Notes under the pieces: generated by a model
Databases searched by the model: none
Seen by the model: only the letters and a program-made list of their open reading frames with translations
Told to the model about the DNA's origin: nothing
Made by a program: the position numbers and the translations under genes
In this document: piece by piece, positions 12,543-25,496 of the stretch
Layout of the letters: each line of letters opens with the position of its first letter
Position numbering within the stretch: position 1 is the first letter of the stretch
Source: Eutreptiella sp. 'Long Island Sound 2002'
Taxonomy: Eukaryota > Euglenozoa > Euglenophyceae > Eutreptiales > Eutreptiaceae
Direction of reading: 5' to 3'
Assembly (NCBI GenBank): GCA_964036045.1
Contig: OZ038382.1
Coordinates: 10,592,235-10,656,234, forward strand
DNA length: 64,000 nt

Positions 12543-13568
12543 TGGCGCTGTGATTCATCCCCGGCAACGGGGCAAGGCAGGCGCAGAGCCGCTCCTATTG
12601 CACGTGATGCGGGTCAAATGTTGTCAGCAGAGGAGTCCATCATGCCCTGAAATTTTCTGCTTTGGGGCTTGTCCAGGGGGATGGTAAATCTGGGACTGAG
12701 GAGCGCGCCGGGCAAACGCACCCCCTTGAGAGCCAGAATTACTTCTCCCTCCAATTTGTTGTTGGAGTGAGTGGTCGCTCACCGACCTCCAGATATCAGC
12801 CCCCCCCCCCGCCATTTGGCGACTGTTCCTCCTGGTAGTGAGGGACACCGTCGCGCGTTCTGGGGGATGTTTGGTGCCGCACTGGGCATGCTGGGTGGCA
12901 TGGCAACCAAACCCCCGCCCCAAACAATGACATGAGCGTGTTCTTACGGTGCCTCTGCAAGAGATCCCCCCACACCGTTACGTAAACACCATTTTCCGGT
13001 TTTTCAGAGAGAGGAAGACCCACAGGGCATATCCACTTTGCTCAAAGTGCCTGCAGGTGAAGAGAACTTGTGTGCGCGTGCCTGCGGTGTCGCCTGTTGT
13101 TGTTTTGGGGTGCAATGAAGGGGAGTGCGGAGAGCACAAAGTCGGATTTGGATGGGAAAGGGGGAGCAGGGGGGTGGGGGCAGAGTTTGCAGGTGTGCCA
13201 GTGCCAGTGCCAGTGCCAGTTCCCTTTTTCGGAGGCATGCCGTCAATGGATGACCAAAGGGCATGAAATGGCCATTACAACGTACGCAATTTGAGAGCTC
13301 ACCACGACACATCTCAGGGGCAGGCAGGCGTTGGGCTACCAACGTGCCTGAACAAATTGGAGGGAGAAGTAATTCTGGCTCTCAAGGGGGTGCGTTTGCC
13401 CGGCGCGCTCCTCAGTCCCAGATTTACCATCCCCCTGGACAAGCCCCAAAGCAGAAAATTTCAGGGCATGATGGACTCCTCTGCTGACAACATTTGACCC
13501 GCATCACGTGCAATAGGAGCGGCTGTGCCGCTGCTTTGCCCCGTTGCCGGGGATGAATCACAGCGCCA
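12543..13568. repeat. 218-bp inverted repeat pair with a 590-bp spacer
   Basis: The arm at 12543-12760 is the reverse complement of 13351-13568 with few mismatches, both 218 bp long. The spacer (12761-13350) is unrelated and contains a (CCAGTG)n run near 13198. The right arm continues into a longer repeat unit that also occurs at 24455-24770 in the opposite orientation, so the pair is probably two insertions of one repeat family rather than a single palindromic element. Confidence 0.9.
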
Positions 13569-13800
13569 ACGCAATGGCCTTCAGTCAGCATCCAACTCCA
13601 CAGTAGCCCCCAAGTACCGCCGAGTATTCTCCGACCGCCGTATGCAACCGCAGCCGGTTACCCGTCAGTCAGTCCCCACCGGTCGGCCACCCCCATACCG
13701 CCATCGGCCTACAGCTGACCTCACCAGAAACGAAAAAAACGACATAGTTTAGGGCCCTCCAGCGACAGGTAGCGATTATTAAAGTCAAGGGATAGCCAAA
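13351..13800 (-). repeat. Dispersed repeat family, minus-oriented copy of about 450 bp
   Basis: Read on the minus strand this segment aligns with 24455-24770 read on the plus strand. Both start with TCCCTTGACTTTAAT, then a CGCTACCTGTCGCTGGAGG block, then several degenerate GCCGATGGCGGT-type decamers, then a block near GTGGAGT and the shared GTTGTCAGCAGAGSAGTCCA segment. The 12543-12760 arm is a third, partial copy. No coding capacity is evident. Confidence 0.8.
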
Positions 13801-15963
13801 TCAACCGCACGAAGCCTGATGCCGCTGGTCATCCCGCCCCTCCTCGAAACCCTGGCCCAAGGAAACAAGCGGCCACTGGGAGCAGGAGTACACACATTCC
13901 ACTCTCGACCCCCTCCCGCCCGCCCCACTGCTCAACTGACATCGATCTAAAAGGAGATCATACGACACTTGACTGCACGGTGACCGACCAGCCTTTATGG
14001 AGCACCGCTTCTGGTCGTGGGAATCTTGTGAGCGTCCCCCCCTTGAGTACGGAGGGCTGAGGTATGTGCCCCCAAATGAAGGCCGCATTGTGGCGATCAT
14101 TTCAAGGGATTCGTCGACATCTTCTTCCCTGGAACCCACCTTCCGGTACGCCAAGCCCCCCCCCCCCTCCCCCGCCCTCCCCGCGCACGTCACACAAAGG
14201 ACTTAGCACTGGACACGGGGTGCACTACGCGGTGAGACACGGAACACTCCCCTCCTCGGGACATCGTGGCACTGGGCTCTGAGCCGGACAAACGCGGCAC
14301 GGAACGGACGAATGGAGTGTTCAGTGCGCCCAGGCTGGACGTCTGGCCTGGGGCTGCACGTGACAGGTACAGGCAGATCTGATCCGAGTGCCGATTCGTA
14401 GGCCCAGTGGGTCAATCAAGTGCGGCGTTGCATCGCCCAAGGACCCCAATACAAACAAAACCGCAGTGCAGACGGGGCCAGCCCACGTTGGCCTGACGAG
14501 GAGTGCAGAAGGGGTGCAGACTGGCATTGGAAAGAGGGTGGCGTACCAAAAAAAGCCTCAAAATGTGGAGTTTTGTGACGGACCCGGTGGGAGGGGGGGG
14601 GTCCTCCAGACGTTGTTCCCATTCAACCACAAGCCTGGGGGGGGGGGGGTCTGAGACACAAGGGGTTGTGCACAAAAAATCGGGCAAGATGTTTTGTCTG
14701 GTACAAAATTTGATGATTCCCCTGTGAATTTTTCTGTTGGAAAGGGGTTTGGGGGCTCCTCCTTATGCTTTTTTCATTCTAAAGCATCGGGGGGGGGGGG
14801 TTCTGGCAAGTATTTGTGTAGCCCCAAATGGTTCGAAAGATTTTCTTCAGTGAACCTTGATGTGTGCCCTTTTACAAAAACGTCAGAGAAGGAAGGGGGG
14901 TATGACAGGAGGCGGTGATGTCCTCCTTTCTAGATTTCAGTCTAATGCACGCCGGGGGGCGGGGCTGGGGAGTATCCGTGCCGCCCATGCCTCATCACAC
15001 TGAGCATGGCATTGCCGGGGTGCCCTAGCTCTCGCACCACATGCACAGCCCATGCTTGCCAAACGGCATGCAAAGCTCAAGGCACCACATACCCGTCAGC
15101 TCATGCTTGTCATCTCCACAGCTAATCTTCATCTTCAGAGGTGGGGCTTTCTTCAGGAAGGCCTTCCGAGAAATAGTGCACTCCGTCCGGCGCCCCCCTT
15201 TCGGAGGGGGTCTGGGTGGCGCAGCTGGGGAACGCAGAGAAGCACGCGCTGGGGACGCAAGAAGGCGGTCTCATGCCGTGCAATACAGTGGCACGGTCAA
15301 GAGTAAGGCTGGCCGCCCCTACGCACCCTGGTTTTCCGCTCCCAGGCAGCTTGAACGAGGCCTGGGGCATGGTTGGGTAACTACAGCGCAGGGCCGTCCG
15401 CGAGGGGGAGAAAGGGGGGAAATCCCTCCGTCACACTCACAAAATGGAATGCTCAAAATTACCCCCCAACTGCCATCGATTACCAGCAACCTGCGTCGGC
15501 TGGCCGCCAACTACCGTGGGTTACCCCAAACCGCCATCGGTTACCCCCCGATCGCCGTCGGTTGCCCGCCAACGGGGCGCCGTCCACAATCGCTATCCGG
15601 AAGCGGGGTGTGCCATAAAGGGTATACCGGTGGGTACTTCCGGGTGTACGTCCGTAAGGGGGGCGGGGGGAGGGGGGACAATGTGGATCCTTATAGACGG
15701 CCCTGCAACAGCGTGCAGTTTTGCCGTTTTCGGCCTGTTCCAGAACCCCCTTCAGGCACATGCAGACCCTCTTTAGCCCCCAGCCCACCCCTGCGCAACT
15801 CCTTCATTGAGTGAGTGCATGCATAAGCACTGGATGGTGGACGAGGCAGCACCCGCGCTTTGCGGACAGTTGGTGGGTGTTGGTTCACTTCGTGCCAGTT
15901 TTGGCCCACCCACGACCCCGTGCACCCCAAACGACACGCAGTTGGCATGCACCGCTTCGATAC
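13801..15963. other. No gene seen; poly-G tracts and a decamer cluster
   Basis: Holds long G runs near 14170 (C on the plus strand), 14641 and 14797, and a cluster of degenerate ACCGCCATCGGTT units at 15470-15605. Parts of 13801-14193 on the minus strand read like protein but no domain or splice pattern could be fixed. Confidence 0.5.
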
Positions 15964-16212
15964 CTGGTGCCTTCCGCTTCGCCGGTGGCTTCTTCTTCGC
16001 CTCATCCTCGCTGCTGTCGCTCTCGCTGCTGCTGCTGCTGCTGCTGCTGCTGTCGCTGCCGCTGTCCTCCTTCTCGCCCTCCTGTTCATGCTGCTCCTCG
16101 AGGATCCTGTTAATTGTCTCTTTGATGAAAGGCTTCCTTTCGAGTAAGGAGCAGTTGAATTTCTTTTCCAATCTCTCGATCACTTTCTTCACGCTGAGGT
16201 CCTCCATGTCAC
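15964..16212 (-). CDS. Exon of a DEK C-terminal domain protein with an acidic serine tract
   Basis: This minus-strand exon encodes a helical segment around LSVKKVIERLEKKF and RKPFIKETINRIL. This is the pattern of the DEK C-terminal (DEK-C) domain, a small DNA- or chromatin-binding fold found in DEK and in SWIB/MDM2-domain and related nuclear proteins. It is followed by a run of serines mixed with Asp and Glu, then a basic KKKPPAKRKAP stretch that could act as a nuclear localisation signal; acidic-serine tracts of this kind are frequent CK2 substrates. The exon is bounded by a good acceptor (CATCCTGCAG/G) and donor (GCACCAG/GTATCG). The frame stays open upstream to about 16312, so the 5' limit may differ. 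No neighbouring exons were recognised, so the full domain layout and gene symbol are unknown. Confidence 0.62.
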
Positions 16213-16269
16213 CTGCAGGATGTTCAAAGCCGGCGTCCAGCAGAGCACTGCCCCGGGCAATGAAATCAT

Positions 16270-16520
16270 ACATTCTTATTGATTCAATTGAATTCGAATG
16301 TCGACTCACCAACGAAATTGTTTTGCAGCTAAATCATGAACAGCTGCCGATAAATTAACAATGATAAACAATCAATTCAATTCAATAACTTTATGAGATT
16401 ATTAACAACGCATACCAATGGGCCTCATCAATCGTGATTTCTACTGACATCATTGGTAGCTATCAATTTCTATCGTTCATCATTAAAATCGAAAGTACTT
16501 TCTTCAACACTTCAAAAAAC
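16270..16520. other. AT-rich island in GC-rich surroundings
   Basis: About 250 bp rich in A and T, with motifs such as TTGATTCAATTGAATTC and CAATCAATTCAATTCAATA, beside the DEK-C exon. No gene is visible in it. It could be an intron core, a matrix-attachment-like region or a fragment of organelle DNA. Confidence 0.5.
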
Positions 16521-17913
16521 AAAGGAACAGATTTGACTCAGTGACTCTGAGCTGAGGGGAGATGAACTCGACCGAACTGCTTGTAGCGCCAGTGGGCAAT
16601 CACTCCCACTGTCAAGCTCACAACATTCCAGGTGTAGAATGGGTGTACAGAATGTGTGCCCTGCATTGTACGGCCTGTCTGTGACATCATCGCTCCTCGG
16701 ATCGGCTCAGCTCCGCACCGTCCATTGTGAATGGCTGCAGGCTGCCCTTTGATCACTGACCCTAATGACATCAGATGCGCGGTATTCTTTTTGGTTATGT
16801 GTGCTATGCCCGGATGCATGGGGGGGAACCCCCCCACCCTTGTCCAGCGAACAATAAAGTCCTCAAAGAAGACGGTCCGAACAGGAATGTTCATTGGACA
16901 CGCCTTTCGATACCAAACTCAGTGCCTAAACCCGGGGCCTAATTAATTAGGTCCAAAAAAATACGGTCCGAACAGAAGTGTTCATTGGACAAGGCATTCG
17001 TTGGACGCGAGGGGGGGGGGGGGGTACCGTGTGGGAGCCCCTGGCGGACCGCTGCCCGTGCGACACGAGGCCGCTGGTCTCGGAGACCAGCGCGAAGGCC
17101 CGCCCATACACTTGCCACCCCGCGACGTAGTGCGCCTGCCGGACCGTGAGGCCGCCGGCGCCCGACCGGTGGGCCACCGTGCCGAACGGGGTTCTGGGAC
17201 ACCGTCGCGACGTGGCAATCAAAGCGGAGCACGTGTACATGCTGGGCCAGGGTCGATTCCACTCCCATCGCTTCACACGCTACGCACCAAAGTAGGGCTG
17301 GGTGATGCACCTGAAAGCATATGTTGAATATCTGCCACCAGGGCATCATCTGACGGTCCCACCACACCCGCCTTGTCCTGGAAAAGCAGTCGCAGACGCA
17401 AGCAAAGAATGTGCAGGTCGATGGCAGAGCCGTGCGGAAACGCGGACATATGCCAATAATGGGTTCCCCACTGATCTCAGTTTCTCGTTATCCTCGCATT
17501 CTTTTGGTTTCTGGCGCGCGCTGAGGTCAGGGCATCCATTGGCACCCTCACGCCGCACTCTTTGACGTCTCTCCTGTAGCCATGTTTCTTGGTATCCAAC
17601 GATCCAATTTCCTTGAACGACGAAGCGGTTGCTGGCCCGCAACCTTCACTTCAAAACGAGCACAGCCCGAGTGAAACACATCGCGGAAGGCATTTGATTT
17701 TGTCGTAGTGCGCAATCACCCCCGCAGAACTGTTAATCCCGGATGGCCGGAATTCTGCTGGAATTGCACCCATGACTTCCAGCATCTCCAGCGTGCATTC
17801 TGTCAGTACATTATCTCGTTTCACGGGGCCATATTGCTTCCTTTCGAAGGTCTTGCTTCCTGGAAAAGGCACTTCACATGAAACCACATGCTTTGGCCGG
17901 ATTTTGGTCCTAC
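16521..17913. other. No gene seen; a short direct repeat
   Basis: A roughly 30-bp sequence, ACGGTCCGAACAGRARTGTT followed by CATTGGACA, occurs twice, at about 16873-16902 and 16965-16994. A G14 run lies at about 17010. The remaining open frames are unconvincing. Confidence 0.55.
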
Positions 17914-18265
17914 AGGGGGGGGGGGGGTTTGTCTGGGGACAATTTCGGCGGGGAAAATTTCGTGAGGGGAAATTTCGACACACCTGCAATTTTGGTGCGG
18001 GGTCATCAGACACGGGAAACTTCAACACCCCCATCCCTTTGTTCCTCGTGGACAATCAGTTGTGTGAAACTTTAGGACGCCCAAATTTTGAGCAACGCCG
18101 AGGTTGGCTCTCCACACTGAAGTGGGCACTAGTTCCAATGAGGATGCACAAAGAGCAGAAAGTGCCCCAAATTGCGCAAAAAAAATTCGTGGGGAAAATT
18201 TCGACACCAAACTGAAAAACGCAATTCTCCCCCCGAAGTTGTCCCCTTACGAAAATTTCGCACCC
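17914..18265. repeat. Foldback-like element with GGGGAAAATTTCG termini
   Basis: The left end (17914-17985) has a poly-G run followed by GGGGACAATTTCGGCGGGG and further AATTTCG units. The right end (about 18180-18265) carries the same units in the opposite orientation, including CCCCGAAGTTGTCCCC. Related sequences occur at 54205-54300 and as another inverted pair at 56641-57312, so this is a dispersed family. Confidence 0.65.
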
Positions 18266-21200
18266 CCTGTGCCCGTGGTGGCATACCTCATCCCTGGAAA
18301 AGACACATGGCATGGGAGCCCCCCCTGACCGCAGATTGGTTCTGCCTTTGACCTACTTCATACTCAAAACCAAATCTCCTCCATTTTATGACCCATACTG
18401 CACGGCACTTCTGGCTCTGCCAGTCATGGCAGTGCAATTTCCAGGCTTCCATAATATATTTTAGCCTACTTCAACCTCAACCCCCACCCTGCTGCTTCCT
18501 GCCCAACCCCCTTTTCCTGTTTCCCCATGCTTTGCCTGTTGGGCATTACATACTGCTGAACCAACGAGACACACTCTGCACACCTCAGTGTTTTCAGTCT
18601 TGACCCTTGGGCCCTCCGACATGCTGACCTACAAAAAAGGAGGACGCAAATGACAAGCAAATGGACACAGGCTTCACCACGTTGCTCCAGTGCCCCAATA
18701 TGTGCTCCCCCACCACCACCCACCCATTTGCTGAACCGGATACAGCACCAGAGGCAGGGAGCATCATCAACCATGCCACTGGCTGATTTGAGACTACAAT
18801 TTGCATCCACATGTGAAAAAGGTGTGCTTAACATTGCCGCTTCGAAGTACCCCTCGTCGTCAAAGTACCTGTGGAAGGAGGTTCCCATTCCGGAACCTGT
18901 TTCCCAGCCCCTTCGCACCATGTTGAGAAGGACGTTCTTCACAGTCCATTTCAAAAATATGTTGTGCGTAGGGGCAGATACTCCGGAATCTTACCTGCTG
19001 TCTACGGAATGTCAGCCGTGTTACTGCGCGGTACGCCCCCCCCCCCCCGTCCTTCCCCATCCCAGGGAAGACGGCCCCCCACCACCCCCTGGGGGACGGT
19101 CACCAAGTGACGCCCCCCCCCCCCCCCCCCCACCGTGGTCTGATGTTACTGTGATGACGGAGGTTGGACGGAGAAGGCGTTGGGCGTCCTGCCAGGCTTC
19201 ACGGAATGGCAGCCCCTGGTTGCCGCGTTGGTGCGGCCAATCGCTATCTGGCCAGGCTGTCTGTGCCCTTGGGGTTTGTAGCTCGGACACTTGCATCTTA
19301 CGGCTGTCCCCAGGCTTCTCCCGTGGTTTGCTTGGATCTACCGTTTCATGCCTTGATGCTGTTCTGAGGGTCTTAATGCTTTGCATCCACAACGGACCGT
19401 ACTTACAGTATGTTCTTGCAATCCACGCATTTGTTGAATGTGCGTACCTGCAGCGTGTGCGAACTATTCTGGACCCAGCAGGCATACCAGCTGGAGTCTG
19501 ACCACACAGGCGCAAAGCAGCCCTGTGATGCATCAATTCACCACCCCCGAGAAGCCCCCTGCAGGACCCCTTTGGCCCCCCCTCTCCACTCTTTCAATGC
19601 ACCGCATGCATGCAGACCTTCTCCTCAAAGTAGAATGGTCATCAGGGGTGGGGATCCAGCCTGATGGGAATATGTCGCAATGTTATTGCCATCTACCCAT
19701 GCTATGGCAACCGCAAGGACACCGTCCCACTTCGAGACAGCTCCTACTTTAAGACTGCGTGGCATATACAATCAGTGGTCTTTGCCCTACATGGGGCATG
19801 TGTGCGCCCTGCATGCCACCTTGAAGCCAATTACCCTCACAATGCTCCGGGAAATGGTCCCCAGAAAAGAGCCACCTCATGAACATACACCAAAGTGTTC
19901 CACCCGGGCCAAATTTGGCAATTCTGACAATTGGGGGCCTTTCTGGTAAACTGTCGTCCGTTAGTAATGGCTTTGGGGAGGCCATTACCGGCGAGTATTG
20001 CTGCGACCGTGCCTGAGGAGGCACAGAGAAGCGCAGTGGTTGATCATCGGCGTGTTATTTTGTTGGAACTCAACCTTTTCTTACCCTCTTGTGGTGGCTC
20101 CCTGACAGTGGGCAACACAACGCCATGGTATGCGTGCAAAAGACATTCTAGTTGACAGACACCATGTACTTCCTGTTCAGAAGGAATCAAACGTTGAGCG
20201 GCACTACCGTCCCCTTGACAGCCCCATGAAAACCCACCCTGTTTGTCTCAGTGATGAAAACTTCGTAAATTAATACGGTCCTGCACCTCGCTTGCCAACA
20301 GCACATTGAAAAACCATAAAGGAGTGCACGCATTGCAGCATCCCACCTTCGGCGTCATGCTCAGAGCCCCCCTAAAATCAACATTCGTGGACACAAATGG
20401 GCAAAAACATGACAGCACAAATGCCCTAGAGCCCAACAAACGTCTTAGTTGGTACAGAGTTACACTGGTGCAAGTGGACCACTTGTAGAACAAGGAGTAG
20501 ACGTGTCGGGCTGTGGTGATCTTATCCGGGGAAAGGTAAGTCTAACCACGGTGGTAGCAGTGGGACCATTTCCAGCAAGCCAGCCTTGACACGTGGTGAG
20601 CTGTAGGTTCCAACACACTTGCGGGCCCAAAGTAGAGCAACATGCACCAGAACCTTGTGTGGTGGGTTTGAATGCACGAACAGGTTGGGACATTGGGGCG
20701 TAATGGCGTAATGGCGTGAGGTACAACTTTTTGGCTATTGGGCCATTTCTGAACGTTTTGTGATGTCTCCTGAAAGTTTGTGGCAAAAAAAAAACTTTCT
20801 TGTTTCCCATATCCAATCTACAGTCTTGTCTCACCCACACACTGTGTGCACCTGCTCTGAAGGTGTGGATCAGTTCAGAATTCAAAAAGCTAGCCTGGTG
20901 AGTACATTGCGCTGCTGCCGGCAAAACTGACGCTAACCAGCAGCGGACTCCACCAATCCACGTAGCTCATACTCCAAGCCTGATCGGTTTTTCAACAATT
21001 ACCTCTGACGGCTGTTGGCCTTGGGCTGTCGTTGATGGGCGTCCTTCATTGTGACAAAGTTCAGACGGTTCCGGAGGACGGCCCTGCCTTGCACAAATTA
21101 GCAAGGCAAAGGCGTTTGCAAGCGAAGAAAGCCGTGGACTGTGTCTCATTGGTTGTTGCTGGAGCAGCAGCTGTTGAAAACTGGCTGCAATTTGGTGAAG

Positions 21201-21729
21201 CGTTCCACATGACATGCTCAGCTGCACCTGCCGACGGCTTGGCGCGCATTAACGATTACTAAGTGTTGAGTCTTTGCGGGGGCACAGTGCATCACGACGA
21301 TGTACCCTGTCTGACAGGACGAGGGGCCACTGTCTGGTCAGTGACACCAATATGCACTTGGCTTCGACCCTACTGACCTTGACAACCTTCTTCGGACATG
21401 GGGTTGTGATCCAAAATGCGCTTCATGGGATCTGTCCATTGACCTGGTGGAGGTCACACATGTGATGCGTGCACGTCTTCTCAATCACATGCCATGTTCC
21501 TGGTGTCCCCATGGATGCACAAGCACAGGCAACGCAAGAGATTTGCAAACTGTGCCCACTCAGCCTTCACAAAGGCAGCGCCATAGAGTCAGCGTCCGAT
21601 GCCTAAGCTGAGGGCAACAGCAGGACTGCTCCGTGCAGTGACTGACATGGTAAGTTCATTCCATAACAATGGTGGTCGGCAGGGGCAATGGTCATGCTAT
21701 CAGCCATTGCGCACCTGCGAATAGGTTAC
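18266..21729. other. No firm gene; a few exon-like stretches
   Basis: On the minus strand, 18690-18950 reads like protein and contains MVRRGWETGSGMGTSFHRYF. A strong donor (GACAGCAG/GTAAGA) lies just upstream at about 18993. I could not build a consistent gene. Poly-C runs of 12 or more lie near 19030 and 19115. A plus-strand frame at 21032-21262 also looks protein-like but is isolated. Confidence 0.4.
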
Positions 21730-22287
21730 TTAAGTGGATGACAGTATTGTTGCATCCTCATGGCGCAGATTGAGGATCTCCAAAATACGAAGTGCAAGCT
21801 GTTCAGCCCAAGAAAAACAATGAAAAAAAAAGGACTCATGGGAAGCCTCCACAACGTGGTGGCCGCAGCATTGCACTGAAAAGGGCCAAGGGAAGGGGGG
21901 TCTGGAAGGAGGGCGTGGGGGGCACGGATATCCCATAAAGGCTGGTAGGTTACTGTGTCGTACGGTGTCCTGTGCCACGTCTTTTGTATGACCAGCTTGC
22001 TAGTCGAGGTCAGTTCTCGGGTGTGTTTGTGGTCGGGGGTTGGGGTTCCATAAAGGCTGTTTGGCCACGGTGTAGCACAACAGCCACCTCCTTGTCCGTC
22101 GACGTGCCCCACAAAAAGGTCTCCTTTGTCTGGCCCAGGCACAATACAGAATGGCCGCAGCACGGCAGCCTGCCGCCAAAGAACAGCTTGGCTGGCGACA
22201 GGAACAGTACATCACTGTCTGCGTAAAACGGTGACCAAATTCTACAGTTTTGGAGAGTACCACCGAATGCGGCGCCCTTGCGTTCAT
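21730..22287 (-). CDS. Two probable 3' exons of an unrecognised gene
   Basis: The exon at 22069-22287 (acceptor TACCTTTCAG/AT, donor CACC/GTGGCC) joins in phase to an exon at 21730-21875 (acceptor CCCTTTTCAG/TG), which ends at a TAA stop. The joined reading gives about 120 residues of ordinary composition, with segments such as FYADSDVLFLSPAKLFFGG and FSWAEQLALRILEILNLRHE, and no low-complexity runs. I recognise no family. A further exon upstream is suggested by a strong donor at 22965 (GCGGAG/GTGAGT), but its phase does not join directly to 22287, so at least one exon is missing. The call rests only on open frame, splice signals and phase. Confidence 0.35.
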
Positions 22288-22539
22288 CTGAAAGGTAATC
22301 CATTTCCCATGGGGCAGCTGGCATCTTGCAGGCACTTCTGGGAGATCATGTTGAGACATACTTGAGGGAATCTACTTCTGTTCTGTTGTGATTGATATTA
22401 CAAAAGGGATGACATGATCCCCAGATCATACCGGGCAAACCTGCTCTCCTACACAGGACTCACCATGTGCATCAGCTTTTTAACCGGAGTGTTGCTTAGG
22501 ATAAGCCCGGATGTGAGCGAGCTTCTGGTTAGGCACGAA

Positions 22540-22680
22540 GAGTTGTCAGCAAGCGCATCAGCCAGCTGTTTGCCGCTGTCAGTTTCACACTCGCCGGCGT
22601 CGGTTCGCCAGCGACAGCCGTCGGTGGCCTGCTCATGGGCAATAGCCGGTTGCACCGCCACTGCAGGCAGAGGTCAGTTT
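22540..22680. repeat. Cluster of degenerate GCCGTCGGT-type decamers
   Basis: Several imperfect copies of a roughly 10-bp unit (GCCGTCGGT, GCCGGTTGC, GCCGGCGTCGGTT) occur close together. Similar clusters lie at 11150-11225, 13590-13720, 15470-15605, 24530-24650 and 27970-28030. Confidence 0.55.
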
Positions 22681-22965
22681 GCATTTGAGGGGAGACGGGG
22701 TGGGGGACGGGATGCCCAACGACTCACGGCACCAGAGGATCCCTTCCCCTTATCAAAACAACGACCGAAACCTAGAAATTGACGGGGAAGCCGCCTAGAA
22801 CTGTGTTCTCAAAGGCATGCCTGCGCTCTACAAAGAACAACGACCAGCCAGCCTTGACCCAACACGACGCACAGTCCTGAAAACCAGAGAGCAAAGCATG
22901 CTCCGAATGCCGTCATCCCTGAATCACGTTCCATTCCACAACTTTTGGTCACCTTGCAACTCACC

Positions 22966-24454
22966 TCCGCAGTAATCACACAGCACAGAACGCGACACCT
23001 CAGATTGCCAAAACAAGAATGCAATGCCAGAATCCACGGTGCATGAATTGACGGAACCAATACCTAGTATTGCTGAGACCTACTGTTGTTTAGACATTGT
23101 CTGGCGATGGTCGTCACCCCGGGAATCTGACCAAAACATCTGCACCAGTCTGGCATATGTCCAGCAGGTGTCAGACCGAGTGTTGGTGAGACTCGGGGGT
23201 TGTCTGCAAAAAGGTTTGGGGGGGGGGGGGGGCTGAGGATAGTGTGCTGGCAGACGGCAAAGGGAAGCTATGATACAATCCATCCAAGGCTGACAAGGGC
23301 AAGCCTGTGGGCAGTCAGAGGTTTGCAGGCAGCAGAAGGGGGTGGGGGCAGTAGGGGGAAGAGGAAGGGGGGTTGGGGGCGTTAAAGAGAAGAGCTGGGG
23401 CCAGTCAGGGCAAGGGAAGGGACTGGGGACAGTAAGCGTAACAGTAGGCTTCATCAAAGCATTGCTACAGGGGGGCTTGGCGAGCCGGGTTGAGGGAAGG
23501 CGTGCAAAAAATCCCCTTTCCTTCACCAGCGCCCAAAGACGACGAAAATTTTTGTTATACGTGGCGCCAACAGCGCCGTACAATAATTCTGGCCGTTCAC
23601 CAGGAATACCAACAGCAATTTCCTGCGGCGGACAGGGAATGTGGCCAGAATTCGCGATTCTTTTTTTTGTCAGACGGACATTATCCCAGGGCAGCAAGAT
23701 CCCAACAACTCTATGCAAAGATAATATAATATGATACATTGGGGCCTTGAAGCATCAGCGCGCCCACGAAGGGAGCCCCGAACTATAAAAAAAAAGGGGG
23801 GGGGTCCTGTGATGGACATGCCAACTACCGGTGGCACCATGCCACCGCACCACAACTCCCCACACCCTCATCACCACCACCTCCATTACAACCCATCCCG
23901 TATGCTGACCGCTCGGCTGTCCTGCAGGTGACAACATTGGAGGTGGTGGAATCGGGAGGGGGCCCTCCGCCCCTTTGCAAGAACAGCGGTCAAAACACTG
24001 CAAATGACGGAACCAACACCTCCTGTTATTCTAACAAAGCGTTGTTTGCCACCGTGAAAAGAAACAAGCAGCAAAGCGATGCATCATTGAGGCCCAGACA
24101 GCCATGCCTCTGGAGGTGAATCACTGTCACGTACTGGAGGGAGGGGCAAAAAGTGGCAGGACAGTGATCAGCATCCCTGAAATATCATCCGAAGCTCCAA
24201 ATCATGGGACAAAAATGTGATCTTCATGGACATTGAGAAAAAGGAACCGCCAAATTACACGGTTCCAAAGTTGCAGAAACAACACCTCGTGCTGTTGTGG
24301 TAAGGGCATTGTTTTCGCAGAGGGGGGGGGGGGGGCATGTTACCAGTCTTTTTCGGCCCTGACAAGTAGGCACACAAGCCGTCGATTTCAGTGGCGGCCC
24401 AGAAGCTAACACATGCCGTGTCGCTGAAAAAATCAGTGGATTTGGTGGCATCCC
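22966..24454. other. No gene seen
   Basis: Contains poly-G runs near 23220 and 23795, and a G-rich stretch at 23340-23430. Open frames are short and mostly composed of these biased runs. Confidence 0.5.
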
Positions 24455-24770
24455 TTGACTTTAATCATCGCTACCTGTCGCTGGAGGCATCCTACAGTAT
24501 GTCTTTTTTTTCGTTTCTCTTCAGGCCAGTCTAACACCGATGGCGGTAGGCGAATGACCGACTGCCGTTGGGGGCTGACTGATGGGAAACTGACAGCGGT
24601 TGGACGGCAACATACGGCGGTTGGAGAATACCCGGCGGTGCTTTGAGGCTGCTGTGGAGTGCGATGCTCACTGAAGGCCGAAGCGGCTCTTTTCGCTTTT
24701 GGCGTGGTGAAGAGGTCCAATATTGTCAGCAGAGCAGTCCACCATGCCTTGAAAGGTCATGGAGGAGAAG
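24455..24770 (+). repeat. Dispersed repeat family, plus-oriented copy
   Basis: Diverged reverse-complement counterpart of 13351-13800. It shares TCCCTTGACTTTAATCATCG, the CTACCTGTCGCTGGAGG block, the TTTTTTCGTTTCT block, several GGCGGT-type decamers and the GTCAGCAGAGCAGTCCACCA segment. Confidence 0.8.
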
Positions 24771-25496
24771 ATCCACAATTTTCGCACTTTCCTCTCTTTC
24801 CTCAAACATGTCCAAAATGCCACAAAAGAAGGGGACTGCGTGGGGACAACACGCTTACACACGTCCTTGCCTGTGCACAGCACCTGCAGTGCTCGGGCAC
24901 ATAAACCCTCTGGAGGTTCAGTGGTCCCAGAACAAGCGTAGGTATCTGCGGCAATTTGTCGGACCCGCAGGGACCCAAATAGATTGTTCTGTCAGCTTTC
25001 AATCCAAGAAACACCCAACACCACATCTTCTTATCACTGGGAACACAGGAATGCAGGTCCCAACGGTCAAGAAACGGCTCCCCCACACACTGATCCCCTG
25101 AAAATCTCGGAGAGGGTCCGGGCTCGGAGCGTAAAGCTTCATGGCGGCCTGAGGAGGTCGCACGAAGGCCCCGAAGGGGCGGCGGGTTGGAGGGCAGGAG
25201 TCGGGGGGGCATGGGGCGTGGACCGTGAGAGCGCGGGTTCTCGTGATCAGGACGGCAGAAATCACGACCCCAAGGCGACGCTCCTGCGGCTGTGTGCCGG
25301 CAGGGCCCGCGCTTGCGCAGTGGAAAGGAGAGGCACAACTACACTGGGCTGAGTCTCAGTGAATTACACAGCCACTTGAACCCACGCCTGAGACTAGACA
25401 GAAATACGAGACATCCCAAGCTGCCAGCACCGCAGCTTACAAATGCCCAAGCCTGTGCACAGCACCCCCTGTTTATGATTATTGTTGCTACTGCTG

